A DNA stretch of 19,095 nucleotides from the NCBI GenBank assembly GCA_007135015.1, contig SLJS01000237.1, positions 1-19,095 of the forward strand, read 5' to 3'. This document shows positions 1-6,637 of the stretch, piece by piece. The stretch is from Alcanivorax sp. Lineage in GTDB: Bacteria; Pseudomonadota; Gammaproteobacteria; Pseudomonadales; Alcanivoracaceae. The notes beneath the pieces are model-generated. The model saw only the letters and a list, made by a program, of their open reading frames with translations. It did no database searches and had not been told where the DNA came from. How positions within the stretch are numbered: the first letter of the stretch is position 1; each line of letters begins with the position of its first letter. Both the position numbers and the translations under genes were made by a program.

Positions 1-431
1 TGAAAACTCCGGTCGCCGATCACAGCACTCGCTCCATGATTCAGGTCCAGCACGGGAGCAAAACTGATATCCAGCCCCGAGTCCAGCAGTTCGGCAGCCA
101 TCAATGCCCCCAGCTGCCGCGCCCCATCGATTGCGGCTTCCGGGTCCCGGTCATGCCATTGCCCGAGTGCCGCCATGGGCGGCAGCCGGGTAAAGCCTTC
201 GCCGAAGCGCTGCACCCGTCCACCTTCCTGGTCCACGGCAACCAGCAGGTCCGGGCGCAGGTTGCGCACTTGCTCGAGCAGGGCAGACAGCTGTGTGCGA
301 TCCCGGTAATTGCGCCGGAACAGGATCACCCCGCCCAGTCCCGGATGCGCAAGCAGTTCACGGTCTTCAGCCGTCAGTGACGTCCCGGCGATATCCGCCA
401 TCAGCACGGGCGAAATGGAACCATCGGACAT
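1..431 (-). CDS. nagZ: Beta-N-acetylhexosaminidase NagZ (GH3), N-terminal part, cut by window start
   Basis: Glycoside hydrolase family 3 enzyme that acts in the cytoplasm. It removes N-acetylglucosamine from GlcNAc-1,6-anhydroMurNAc peptides during peptidoglycan recycling. About 143 residues of the N-terminal half are present; the catalytic His/Asp region downstream lies outside the window. Visible family features are the GGVILFRRNY strand near residue 35, the substrate-loop sequence VAVDQEGGRVQRF near residues 65-77, and FAPVLDLN near residue 125. I chose the ATG at 429-431 (MSDGSISPVLMADIAG), 5 nt after the stop of the YkuD gene. A GTG at 435-437 is possible but would overlap that stop. 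It is the third gene of psrA-ykuD-nagZ and is probably co-transcribed. Linkage of nagZ with psrA is also found in Pseudomonas. The identification is firm; the 3' part is missing only because of the window edge. Confidence 0.95.
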   Translation of the reverse strand, partial: MSDGSISPVLMADIAGTSLTAEDRELLAHPGLGGVILFRRNYRDRTQLSALLEQVRNLRPDLLVAVDQEGGRVQRFGEGFTRLPPMAALGQWHDRDPEAAIDGARQLGALMAAELLDSGLDISFAPVLDLNHGASAVIGDRSF

Positions 432-436
432 GGACA

Positions 437-919
437 CTATTCCTCGATCAGAACCGGGCAGCCGGGAGCCACCCGCTCAAAGAGCTCGATGACGGCGGTG
501 TTGCGCATGCGAATGCAGCCATGGGAGGCGGGCACCCCCATGGGCTCGGTCTCCGGAGTGCCGTGGATATAGATGTAGCGGCGCATGCTGTCCACCCTGC
601 CGAAGCGATTGAATCCGGGTTCACAGCCGCAGAGCCAGAGAATCCGGGAGAGGATCCAGTCCCGGTCGGGTTGGCGCCGTGCAAGCTCCGGCGTCCAGAT
701 CTCACCGGTGAAACGCCGGCCAACGAAAACGGCGCCTTCGGGCATCCCCCGGCCAATACAGGCGCGGACACGATGCCGCCCACGCGGTGTGCAGCCGCTG
801 CCGTCACGCTCGCCGGGCCCGGCACTGGCCGTGGATACCGGCCAGCGGCGCAATGTCTGACCGGCCTGTTCGAGCTGGAGCGACTGCTCGCCGATATCAA
901 TCCGGATCCCTGTACTCAT
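437..919 (-). CDS. YkuD-family L,D-transpeptidase/carboxypeptidase without signal peptide
   Basis: A 160-residue protein made almost entirely of a YkuD (L,D-transpeptidase) domain. The catalytic signature is visible: His119 in IHGTPETEPMG, then SHGCIRMRN at 133-140 with nucleophile Cys136 and Arg138. Classical family members are exported and form 3-3 cross-links or attach lipoproteins. This one starts MSTGIRIDIGEQSLQLEQ with no hydrophobic leader, so it is predicted to be cytoplasmic. I chose the ATG at 917-919 because it overlaps the psrA stop as ATGA, which suggests translational coupling. The open frame continues further upstream, but there it only mirrors psrA. Leaderless YkuD proteins in other gammaproteobacteria (ElsL/LdtK of Acinetobacter, LdcV of Vibrio) are L,D-carboxypeptidases of peptidoglycan recycling. 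Being next to nagZ fits that role. The fold is certain; the activity is inferred. Confidence 0.88.
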   Translation of the reverse strand: MSTGIRIDIGEQSLQLEQAGQTLRRWPVSTASAGPGERDGSGCTPRGRHRVRACIGRGMPEGAVFVGRRFTGEIWTPELARRQPDRDWILSRILWLCGCEPGFNRFGRVDSMRRYIYIHGTPETEPMGVPASHGCIRMRNTAVIELFERVAPGCPVLIEE

Positions 920-1557
920 GACTGCCCCGGCGGCGTGGCGCGGATTCCGGCGACAATGAACGGGAGCAGCCGGGCATTGATATCGGCCGCCGAAAGATCC
1001 GCGCCGAAATCCGCCTTGCAGATATCTCTGAGCGAATCCATTCCCGACAGGGTAAATATGGTCGCTCCCAGGCCGAAATGCACCCGCCAGAACATTTCCA
1101 TGGGCGGCACATCCGGCGCCGCATTCCCCAGGCATCGCAGAAAACGGCGGAATACCTGGCCGTAACGCTCACGCAGATAGCTTCGCAGATGCCCCTGCGC
1201 CTGGGCATAGGCCAGCCCGGACAGCCGGAAGAACAACTGCGCCCGTCGCGGGTCGGTGCCGTGGGAACCCATGGCGAGCACCGAAACCACCGACAGCAGC
1301 CGCTCCAGAGTGATGTTTTCGCCACCGGCTTCCATCTCGTCGAGCCGCTCGGACAGGGCCGCGCTGAATGGTGTCAGGAAGCGCTCGAAAACAGCCTGTA
1401 TCAGCGCTTCCTTGGAACCGAAATGATAATTCACCGCAGCCAGATTGACCCCGGCCCGGCTGGTGATGGCCCGCAGGCTGGTCTCCGCGAAACCCTTCTG
1501 GGCGAACAGCACTTCGGCGGCGTCCAGTATTCGTTCCACGGTGTTCGATTCGCTCAT
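916..1557 (-). CDS. psrA: TetR-family transcriptional regulator, PsrA type
   Basis: A 213-residue TetR/AcrR regulator. The N-terminal helix-turn-helix (residues about 8-52) carries ETSLRAITSRAGVNLAAVNYHFGSKEALIQAVFERFL. This closely matches PsrA of Pseudomonas, a repressor that responds to long-chain fatty acids and controls beta-oxidation genes, rpoS and its own gene. The rest is the variable ligand-binding, dimerising domain. The start is the ATG at 1555-1557 (MSESNTVERILDAAE); an in-frame TTG seven codons earlier is less likely. The gene has a TTGACA/TAGTTT promoter overlapped by a PsrA-like operator, so self-repression is likely. The YkuD gene follows with an ATGA overlap, then nagZ. Orthology to PsrA rests on the HTH sequence and the gene neighbourhood. 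The effector and targets in this organism are inferred. Confidence 0.88.
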   Translation of the reverse strand: MSESNTVERILDAAEVLFAQKGFAETSLRAITSRAGVNLAAVNYHFGSKEALIQAVFERFLTPFSAALSERLDEMEAGGENITLERLLSVVSVLAMGSHGTDPRRAQLFFRLSGLAYAQAQGHLRSYLRERYGQVFRRFLRCLGNAAPDVPPMEMFWRVHFGLGATIFTLSGMDSLRDICKADFGADLSAADINARLLPFIVAGIRATPPGQS

Positions 1558-1576
1558 GCCGCCGCCCCGCCGACTC

Positions 1577-1603
1577 AAAACATACGTTTGAAGCGTTTGA
1601 AAC
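1577..1603 (-). promoter_or_regulatory. psrA: Probable PsrA operator (autoregulation)
   Basis: On the minus strand the sequence just after the psrA -10 box holds CAAAC-GTAT-GTTTT (1576-1590 region). It fits the known PsrA consensus (G/C)AAAC-N2-4-GTTT(G/C) at all but the final position. A further CAAAC/GTTTG half-site at 1595-1599 belongs to the small palindrome GTTTCAAAC (1595-1603). The operator covers the expected transcription start, a good place for repression. Confidence 0.65.
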
Positions 1604-1628
1604 TAGGCGGCTGCAGGAGGGCTGTCAA
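1600..1628 (-). promoter_or_regulatory. psrA: Sigma70 promoter of psrA-ykuD-nagZ
   Basis: Read on the minus strand there is a perfect -35 box TTGACA (1623-1628), a 17-nt spacer and the -10-like TAGTTT (1600-1605). The predicted start lies at about 1593, roughly 35 nt upstream of the psrA ATG. The operator begins inside the -10 box. Support is by sequence match only. Confidence 0.6.
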
Positions 1629-1641
1629 GGAGTTCGCCGCC

Positions 1642-1787
1642 TTTGAGCACGCTCCCTGCGGTCGCTTCCAGCACGTCGCCTGACGGCGACTCCCGGCACG
1701 CAGCGCTTCGCGCTGCTCCCGGCACGGCCCCTTCGGGGCCTTCCAGCAAACTGTCAGCCGGGAGCGGCCGAAGGGAGCGTACTCAAA
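1642..1787. repeat. Inverted-repeat element with internal hairpin array (MITE/REP-like)
   Basis: A non-coding element of about 145 bp between psrA and the LOG gene. Its ends, 1642-1672 and 1757-1787, are inverted repeats of 31 bp matching at 26 positions; four of the five differences are transitions. The shared end begins TTTGAG(C/T)ACGCTCCCT. Inside are three GC-rich hairpins (1675-1690, 1700-1716, 1726-1740) and one degenerate one (1651-1665). Each is followed by a 9-mer of form T(T/C)CC(A/G)GCA(C/A). No target-site duplication is obvious. The right end supplies the LOG stop codon. It may act as a transcription terminator or mRNA-stabilising structure for topA-DUF6586-LOG, but no T-run follows any stem. 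Genome-wide copies would be expected if it is mobile. Confidence 0.75.
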
Positions 1788-2487
1788 CGTCCAGGGGCAG
1801 GTTGTCCTCGCGGTCTTGCGGACTGCTTCGGTAGGCCCGCAGCACGATCTCCAGAGCTTCCTCCACGGAATCGGTCACCTGACAGAGATCCAGGTCCTCG
1901 GCGTCGATACAGCCGTCACCCAACATCCATTCGCGCATCCACTCCAGCAGTCCGGCCCAGTACTTCGAGCCGAACAGCACAATCGGGAACGGCTTGATCT
2001 TGCCGGTCTGTACCAGAGTGAGCGCCTCGAACAGTTCGTCCATGGTGCCATAGCCACCGGGGAATACCACGAAGCCCACGGCATGCTTGACGAACATGAG
2101 CTTGCGGACAAAGAAGTACCGGAAGTGCAGTTCACGGTCCTGGTAGACATTGGCGCCCTGTTCCTGGGGCAGTTCGATATTGAGCCCCACCGAGGACATG
2201 GAGGTATCAAAGGCGCCCCGGTTGGCCGCTTCCATGATCCCCGGTCCGCCGCCGGTGAGCACATTCAGCCCGGCCTCGCCAAAACGCCGTGACAGGTCCA
2301 CGGCATGAGCGTAATAGGGCGAGGACTCCGGGAAACGGGCACTGCCGAAAATCGTTACCGAATCGCCGATATCGGCCAGATTGTCGACCCCGTCGACCAG
2401 TTCGGACTGGATTCGCAATACCCGCCAGGCTTCATGACCACGCTGTTTATTCAATACAGGTCTCCGAGTTTCGTGATTACCATTCAT
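1783..2487 (-). CDS. LOG-family (TIGR00730) Rossmann-fold nucleotide hydrolase
   Basis: A 234-residue cytoplasmic protein of the LOG family, often mislabelled 'lysine decarboxylase'. Characterised members cleave nucleoside 5'-monophosphates at the N-glycosidic bond, releasing the base and ribose 5-phosphate. Visible hallmarks are VTIFGSARFPESSPYY, TGGGPGIMEAANRGA and the active-site motif PGGYGTMDELFEALT. The length suits the short LOG type and is well below that of PpnN/YgdH. I chose the ATG at 2485-2487 (MNGNHETRRP). It overlaps the 3' end of the DUF6586 gene by 11 nt, which suggests coupling. It is the last gene of the topA operon. Its TGA stop lies inside the right terminal repeat of the element at 1642-1787, so the original C-terminus may have been changed by that element. 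The substrate base is unknown. Confidence 0.88.
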   Translation of the reverse strand: MNGNHETRRPVLNKQRGHEAWRVLRIQSELVDGVDNLADIGDSVTIFGSARFPESSPYYAHAVDLSRRFGEAGLNVLTGGGPGIMEAANRGAFDTSMSSVGLNIELPQEQGANVYQDRELHFRYFFVRKLMFVKHAVGFVVFPGGYGTMDELFEALTLVQTGKIKPFPIVLFGSKYWAGLLEWMREWMLGDGCIDAEDLDLCQVTDSVEEALEIVLRAYRSSPQDREDNLPLDV

Positions 2488-3004
2488 CCCCGTGGGCCAG
2501 CGCTTCGCCAAGCAGTTCGTCCACTCGCGCCAGGGCAGTTCGCAGGCGTTCGATGTCTCCGGGTGCCAGTTCCGCGTCCGGGTCTTCCAGGGTTACCCCG
2601 AGCTCGTCCTCACTCGGCTGGGGCCGCCGGGCCATGCCCCCCGTGTCCAGGGCGGCTTGCAGCTGCTGCTCCAGCCAGTGTACCGGGTCGGAGGGGTCCG
2701 ACAGTGCATTGTTTACCAGGGCGACCTCGCCGGCGCGGACACCGGCGTCCGAAAACCGGCGGGTCAGCTCCGTCAGCCCCAGACAGGCTTCATGGTCCGG
2801 GACACCGTAACTGCGTGCGCAATGCCGGAGCAGGCCGGCCAGCACCGAATAAAGATGGAAAACCACGCCACCGCGCAGCGCAAGCAGGCGCGGGCGACTG
2901 CCGTCATCATCGATGTCCGCGGACAGCTCATCCAGCAGCACCCGCGCAAAATACAGCCTCTCGCGCAATCCCCCCGATGTGGACTCTCTTACCATCCGGG
3001 ACAT
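2477..3004 (-). CDS. DUF6586 family protein
   Basis: A 175-residue soluble, mostly helical protein with no signal peptide or membrane segment. The N-terminal part (GLRERLYFARVLLDEL, then LRGGVVFHLYSVLAGLLRHCARSYGVP) resembles DUF6586 proteins, which in Pseudomonas are encoded immediately next to topA. The C-terminal third is rich in Asp and Glu (PSEDELGVTLEDPDAELAPGD) and may be partly disordered. The ATG at 3002-3004 follows the topA stop by 3 nt; a second Met at residue 4 is also possible. The gene is co-directional with topA and the LOG gene and almost certainly in the same transcript. The conserved linkage hints at a job tied to chromosome topology or cell envelope homeostasis, but no function is known and I do not assign one. 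The family call rests on sequence resemblance and synteny. Confidence 0.72.
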   Translation of the reverse strand: MSRMVRESTSGGLRERLYFARVLLDELSADIDDDGSRPRLLALRGGVVFHLYSVLAGLLRHCARSYGVPDHEACLGLTELTRRFSDAGVRAGEVALVNNALSDPSDPVHWLEQQLQAALDTGGMARRPQPSEDELGVTLEDPDAELAPGDIERLRTALARVDELLGEALAHGDEW

Positions 3005-3007
3005 GCC

Positions 3008-5845
3008 CTACTCTCCCTTCTTCGGAGACTTCCCGGTCGCAGCCTTCTTCCGTGCGGAGGATTTCCCTGCAGTGGTCTTCTTCTTGGTGGCGGACTTCGC
3101 CTTTTTCGAAGCCGCCTTTTTCCGGGCCGCTTTCTTCGTCGTCGCCTTTTTCCTTGCGGCCTTTTTCCCCGCAGCTTTCTTTCTGGTGGTGGCAGCCTTG
3201 CGCTGCTCCTCAACCCATTTGCCGTCCCGATAGAAGGCATACCAGCCAGTGGGCTTGCCCTCCTTCTCGGTCAGCACATACTGCTCGCGGTTCTTGCGCG
3301 AATACCGCAGTACCGCCTTGTTCCCCTGCGGGTCTTCAGCCGGAGCCTCCGCGATATAGACGTGTTTGGGATCGAGCTGGTCCCGGACGGTGCGGATCTC
3401 CTCGATCAGAGGCGCTCGGGTTTCACGATTGCGGGGGAACTTGCTCGCCGCCAGGAAAAGTCCGGAAGCCCCGTCGCGCAGCAGGTAATGATCCTCCACC
3501 TTCTCGCAGGGCAGGTGCGGCATGGGGATCGGATCCGCGCGCGGCGGCGCCGGCTCGCCATTCTTGAGAAGCTTGCGCGTATTGCCGCATGCCTCATTGG
3601 TGCACTTGAAGTACTTGCCGAAACGACCGGAACGCAACTGCATCTCGCTGGAGCACTTCTCGCATTCCAGTACCGGCCCGTCATACCCCTTGATGCGGTA
3701 CTCACCGTGCTCGACTTCGTAACCGGGACAGTCCGGATTGTTGCCGCAGATGTGCAGCTTGCGCTTCTCGTCGATCAGATAGCTGTCCATGGCCGTACCA
3801 CAACGGGAACAGCGCTTCTTCAGCCGCTGCTCCAGCGCCTCGGCCTCTTCCTCGTCACCGGCGCTGACCGCTTCGTCGCCGGAAAGAAGATTCAGGGTGG
3901 CGGTGCAGCGTTCCTTCGGTGGAAGTCCGTAGCCGGAACAACCCAGGAACACACCGGTGGAGCCGGTGCGGATCTGCATGTGACGCCCGCAACGCGGACA
4001 CTCGATATCGGTATCGGTGGGCGTGTTGGCCCGCATTCCGCCGCGAGCCTGTTTTCCGGAACCCTCGCCCCGCGCGGCTTCCAGCCGCTTGCGGAAGTCC
4101 GCGTAGAAATCATCGAGCACCTTGCGCCAGTCCAGTTCGCCCTCGGCGATCTGGTCCAGGGTTTCCTCCATCCTGGCGGTAAAGTTGTAATCCATCAGAT
4201 CGGGAAAGCACTCGGCAAGCCGGTCGGTGACAATATCGCCCATTTTCTCCGCATAGAAACGCCGGTTTTCCTGGCGCACGTACCCACGATCCTGGATGGT
4301 GGAGATGATCGAGGCATAGGTGGAGGGACGGCCGATCCCCTGTTTTTCCAGTTCCTTGACCAGGCTGGCTTCCGTATAGCGAGGTGGCGGCTTGGTGAAA
4401 TGCTGTGTCGCTTCGACTTCCTCCACGCGCAGCTCGTCGCCCTTCTGCAGGGCGGGCAGTTCCGTATCCTCCTGACCCCGCCGCGACGCCGGCGGCAGAA
4501 TCCGTGTCCAGCCGTCGAACTTCAGGATCCGGCCCTTGGCCTTGAGTTCGTAATCGCCGCAACGGGCAGTAATGGTGCTGCTCAGGTATTCGGCGGGCGG
4601 CATCTGGCAGGCAATGAACTGACGGCGGATCAGGTCGTAGAGCCGTTGTGCATCGCGCTCGAGGTCCTCGATATTGTCCGCGCTGCGCTGGACGTTGGTG
4701 GGGCGGATCGCCTCATGGGCCTCCTGGGCACCCTCCTTGCTGGCGTAGTGCTGGGGCTTTTCGGGCAGATACCGGTCCCCGAACTCCGCCTGCAACCACT
4801 TGCGGCAGGCCTCGATGGCGTCATTGCTCAGGTTCGTGGAGTCGGTCCGCATGTAGGTGATATGACCGGCCTCATAGAGCCGTTGCGCCAGCGTCATGGT
4901 CTTTTTTACGCTGAAGCCCAGGCGTGTGCTCGCGGCCTGCTGCAGCGTGGAAGTAATAAAGGGCGCCGAGGGGCGCGAACGTGTGGGACGGTCCTCGCGT
5001 TCGACCACCTCCAGCCTGCCCGCCTCGCGCAGGGCACGCTCGTGCCGCCGGGCGTCTTCCTCGTTGTCCGGACGGAAGTTCTCGCCGGCATGCCGGACCA
5101 GCTGCAGTCGCACCGGCTCGCCCTTGGGCGCGGCGGTATCGGTATGAAGTTCCCAGTACTCCTCGGGCCGGAAGGCGCGGATCTCGCGCTCGCGCTCGAC
5201 CACAAGCTCCACGGCGACGGACTGCACGCGGCCGGCCGAGAGCCCCCTGGCAATCTTCTCCCAGAGCAGCGGCGAGAGCATGAAACCGACCACCCGGTCC
5301 AGGAACCGACGGGCCTGCTGCGCTTCCACACGACTCATGTCCAGTCCGCCCGGCTGCTCGAACGCCTGGCGGATGGCCTTTTCAGTGATCTCGTTGAAGA
5401 CCACGCGCTTGTATCGCTCTTCCTCGCCACCGATGACTTCCCGCAGATGCCAGGCGATGGCCTCCCCCTCGCGGTCCAGGTCAGTGGCCAGATAGACATT
5501 GTCCGCCCTGGCAGCCAGCCGGCGCAGCTCCTCGATCACCTTTTCCTTGCCGGGCAGAATCTCGTAATGGGGCGCCCACCCGCTTTCCGGGTCCACGCCC
5601 ATGCGGTTGATCAGCTGCCTTTGCTGTTTCTTCTGCTTGTGACGGGCACGTTCGGCCTCGGGCAGCGAACGGGTATAGGCCGCTTCCTTCGCGCGCTCCG
5701 CCGGGGTGCTCTTTTTCGCACCACCGCTGACAGGCAGATCACGCACGTGACCCACACTGGATTTGACCACGAAGTCATCACCAAGGTAGCGATTGATCGT
5801 TCTCGCCTTGGCCGGTGACTCCACGATTACAAGTGATTTGCCCAT
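3008..5845 (-). CDS. topA: DNA topoisomerase I (type IA) with lysine-rich tail
   Basis: A 945-residue type IA topoisomerase that relaxes negative supercoils by transient single-strand cleavage. The TOPRIM domain shows VIVESPAKA (Glu9) and TDLDREGEA (Asp122, Asp124, Glu126). The cleavage tyrosine is Tyr331 in GHITYMRTDSTNLS. The toroidal core continues with GIGRPSTYASIISTIQDRGYV (about 503-523). Three four-cysteine zinc ribbons follow: CPRC...C...C (617-647), CSRC...C...C (679-706) and CEKC...C...C (728-753). A further globular C-terminal region ends near 880, followed by 64 residues (882-945) with 28 Lys/Arg, many in KKA or RKKA units. E. coli TopA has 865 residues, so most of the extra length is this tail. 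The ATG at 5843-5845 (MGKSLVIVESP) is the standard start. It is the first gene of topA-DUF6586-LOG. Confidence 0.98.
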   Translation of the reverse strand: MGKSLVIVESPAKARTINRYLGDDFVVKSSVGHVRDLPVSGGAKKSTPAERAKEAAYTRSLPEAERARHKQKKQQRQLINRMGVDPESGWAPHYEILPGKEKVIEELRRLAARADNVYLATDLDREGEAIAWHLREVIGGEEERYKRVVFNEITEKAIRQAFEQPGGLDMSRVEAQQARRFLDRVVGFMLSPLLWEKIARGLSAGRVQSVAVELVVEREREIRAFRPEEYWELHTDTAAPKGEPVRLQLVRHAGENFRPDNEEDARRHERALREAGRLEVVEREDRPTRSRPSAPFITSTLQQAASTRLGFSVKKTMTLAQRLYEAGHITYMRTDSTNLSNDAIEACRKWLQAEFGDRYLPEKPQHYASKEGAQEAHEAIRPTNVQRSADNIEDLERDAQRLYDLIRRQFIACQMPPAEYLSSTITARCGDYELKAKGRILKFDGWTRILPPASRRGQEDTELPALQKGDELRVEEVEATQHFTKPPPRYTEASLVKELEKQGIGRPSTYASIISTIQDRGYVRQENRRFYAEKMGDIVTDRLAECFPDLMDYNFTARMEETLDQIAEGELDWRKVLDDFYADFRKRLEAARGEGSGKQARGGMRANTPTDTDIECPRCGRHMQIRTGSTGVFLGCSGYGLPPKERCTATLNLLSGDEAVSAGDEEEAEALEQRLKKRCSRCGTAMDSYLIDEKRKLHICGNNPDCPGYEVEHGEYRIKGYDGPVLECEKCSSEMQLRSGRFGKYFKCTNEACGNTRKLLKNGEPAPPRADPIPMPHLPCEKVEDHYLLRDGASGLFLAASKFPRNRETRAPLIEEIRTVRDQLDPKHVYIAEAPAEDPQGNKAVLRYSRKNREQYVLTEKEGKPTGWYAFYRDGKWVEEQRKAATTRKKAAGKKAARKKATTKKAARKKAASKKAKSATKKKTTAGKSSARKKAATGKSPKKGE

Positions 5846-6154
5846 CTATGCCCATCCTGAAGAGGGATACAAGCCGCAAACGGCGGCCTATTTACGCAGG
5901 GGGGGACGGTAAAGGTCAAGAAAACCCCTGATCCCTTCCCGGGAAATCCCTCCGGAATCCTGTCCTCGCGGCACCACGGAAACTTTCCGGAGAGCCCTCG
6001 CGGCTGGCACCCTGCCTTTTTATCAGTAATACACCCGACACCCGTAGCGCAACCCCCGCACGGTGAATCCGGCCCCGCCCTCCGCGCCCTTATCGACGGC
6101 CGAAACTTGATGTATGCTCAATGAAAGCCTCCGCAAGACCGTCGGGAGAGCACC
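5846..6154. other. Divergent intergenic region between topA and the usp gene
   Basis: This 309-bp stretch has no convincing gene. For topA (minus strand) it contains TTGACC at 5914-5919 and TAAATA at 5889-5894 with a 19-nt spacer, a weak promoter candidate. The topA leader would hold a small hairpin (GCCGC-N5-GCGGC, near 5872-5887). An inverted repeat CTCCGGAA/TTCCGGAG spans 5950-5957 and 5985-5992; it could be an operator or chance. The usp-proximal end holds another weak promoter (listed separately). Confidence 0.45.
6090..6118 (+). promoter_or_regulatory. Candidate promoter of the universal stress protein gene
   Basis: A -10-like TATGCT (6113-6118) lies 17 nt after a weak -35-like TTATCG (6090-6095). 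The start would fall about 30 nt before the ATG at 6155. The -35 match is poor, so this is a tentative call. A strong ribosome binding site GGGAGAG (6144-6150) supports the chosen start codon. Confidence 0.35.
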
Positions 6155-6604
6155 ATGCCACATCACTACAGGGAAGTGCTGGTCGCCGTGGATGGCACCG
6201 AGGATACGAGCCTGGTGCTGAGCCGGGCGGCGGCGGTATCCGGCAACGACGATGCCCGGCTGCATCTGATCCATGTCATCGAGCCTCTGGCGCTCGCCTA
6301 TGGCGCGGATATCCCCATGGATGTCTCGGACCTGCAGGCCAGCCTGGTGGAACAGGCACGCCAGACCGTCAATGAATACGCCTCCCGCTTCGCTATCCCT
6401 GACGAACGGGTGCATGTGGAACTCGGTTCCATCGAGAAGACCATCCGTGAAAAGGCGGATCAGGTCGGTGCGGACCTGATCGTCGTGGGCAGCCATACCC
6501 GCAGCGGGCTTGCACTGCTGCTGGGCTCCACGGCACGGGGACTGGTGCCCGGAGCCCATTGCGATGTACTCGCCGTGAAAGTGGATCAGGCGCGGGACGG
6601 CTGA
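6155..6604 (+). CDS. Universal stress protein, UspA family
   Basis: A 149-residue single-domain UspA-fold cytoplasmic protein. The first strand is YREVLVAVDGTEDTSLVLSRA. The C-terminal nucleotide-binding signature is ADLIVVGSHTRSGLALLLGSTARGLVPGAHCDVLAVK (about 108-143), which matches G-2x-G-9x-G(S/T) and suggests the ATP-binding subgroup. Such proteins usually work as dimers and accumulate in stationary phase or under stress; the specific role here is unknown. The ATG at 6155 follows GGGAGAG by 4 nt. The gene is monocistronic: topA is divergent upstream and the cyclic-nucleotide-domain gene is convergent downstream, leaving 33 nt between their stops. It cannot be matched safely to uspA, uspF or another named paralogue, so no symbol is given. 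Confidence 0.92.
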   Translation: MPHHYREVLVAVDGTEDTSLVLSRAAAVSGNDDARLHLIHVIEPLALAYGADIPMDVSDLQASLVEQARQTVNEYASRFAIPDERVHVELGSIEKTIREKADQVGADLIVVGSHTRSGLALLLGSTARGLVPGAHCDVLAVKVDQARDG

Positions 6605-6637
6605 AGCCCGGATACCGCTATCCCGCTCCGGCCTTTC

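Noticed and set aside
293..1165. Plus-strand open frame of 290 codons across nagZ, the YkuD gene and psrA
   Set aside because: It crosses three conserved genes on the other strand and gives a low-complexity, domain-free translation.
1642..1787. CRISPR-like array at the hairpin element
   Set aside because: The repeated part is only 9 nt, the intervening parts are self-pairing stems of 15-17 nt, and there are no cas genes.
2492..5818. Plus-strand open frame of 1108 codons opposite topA
   Set aside because: It is longer than topA itself but its translation has no family features and lies wholly antisense to a clearly conserved gene. High GC content keeps stops rare on the opposite strand.
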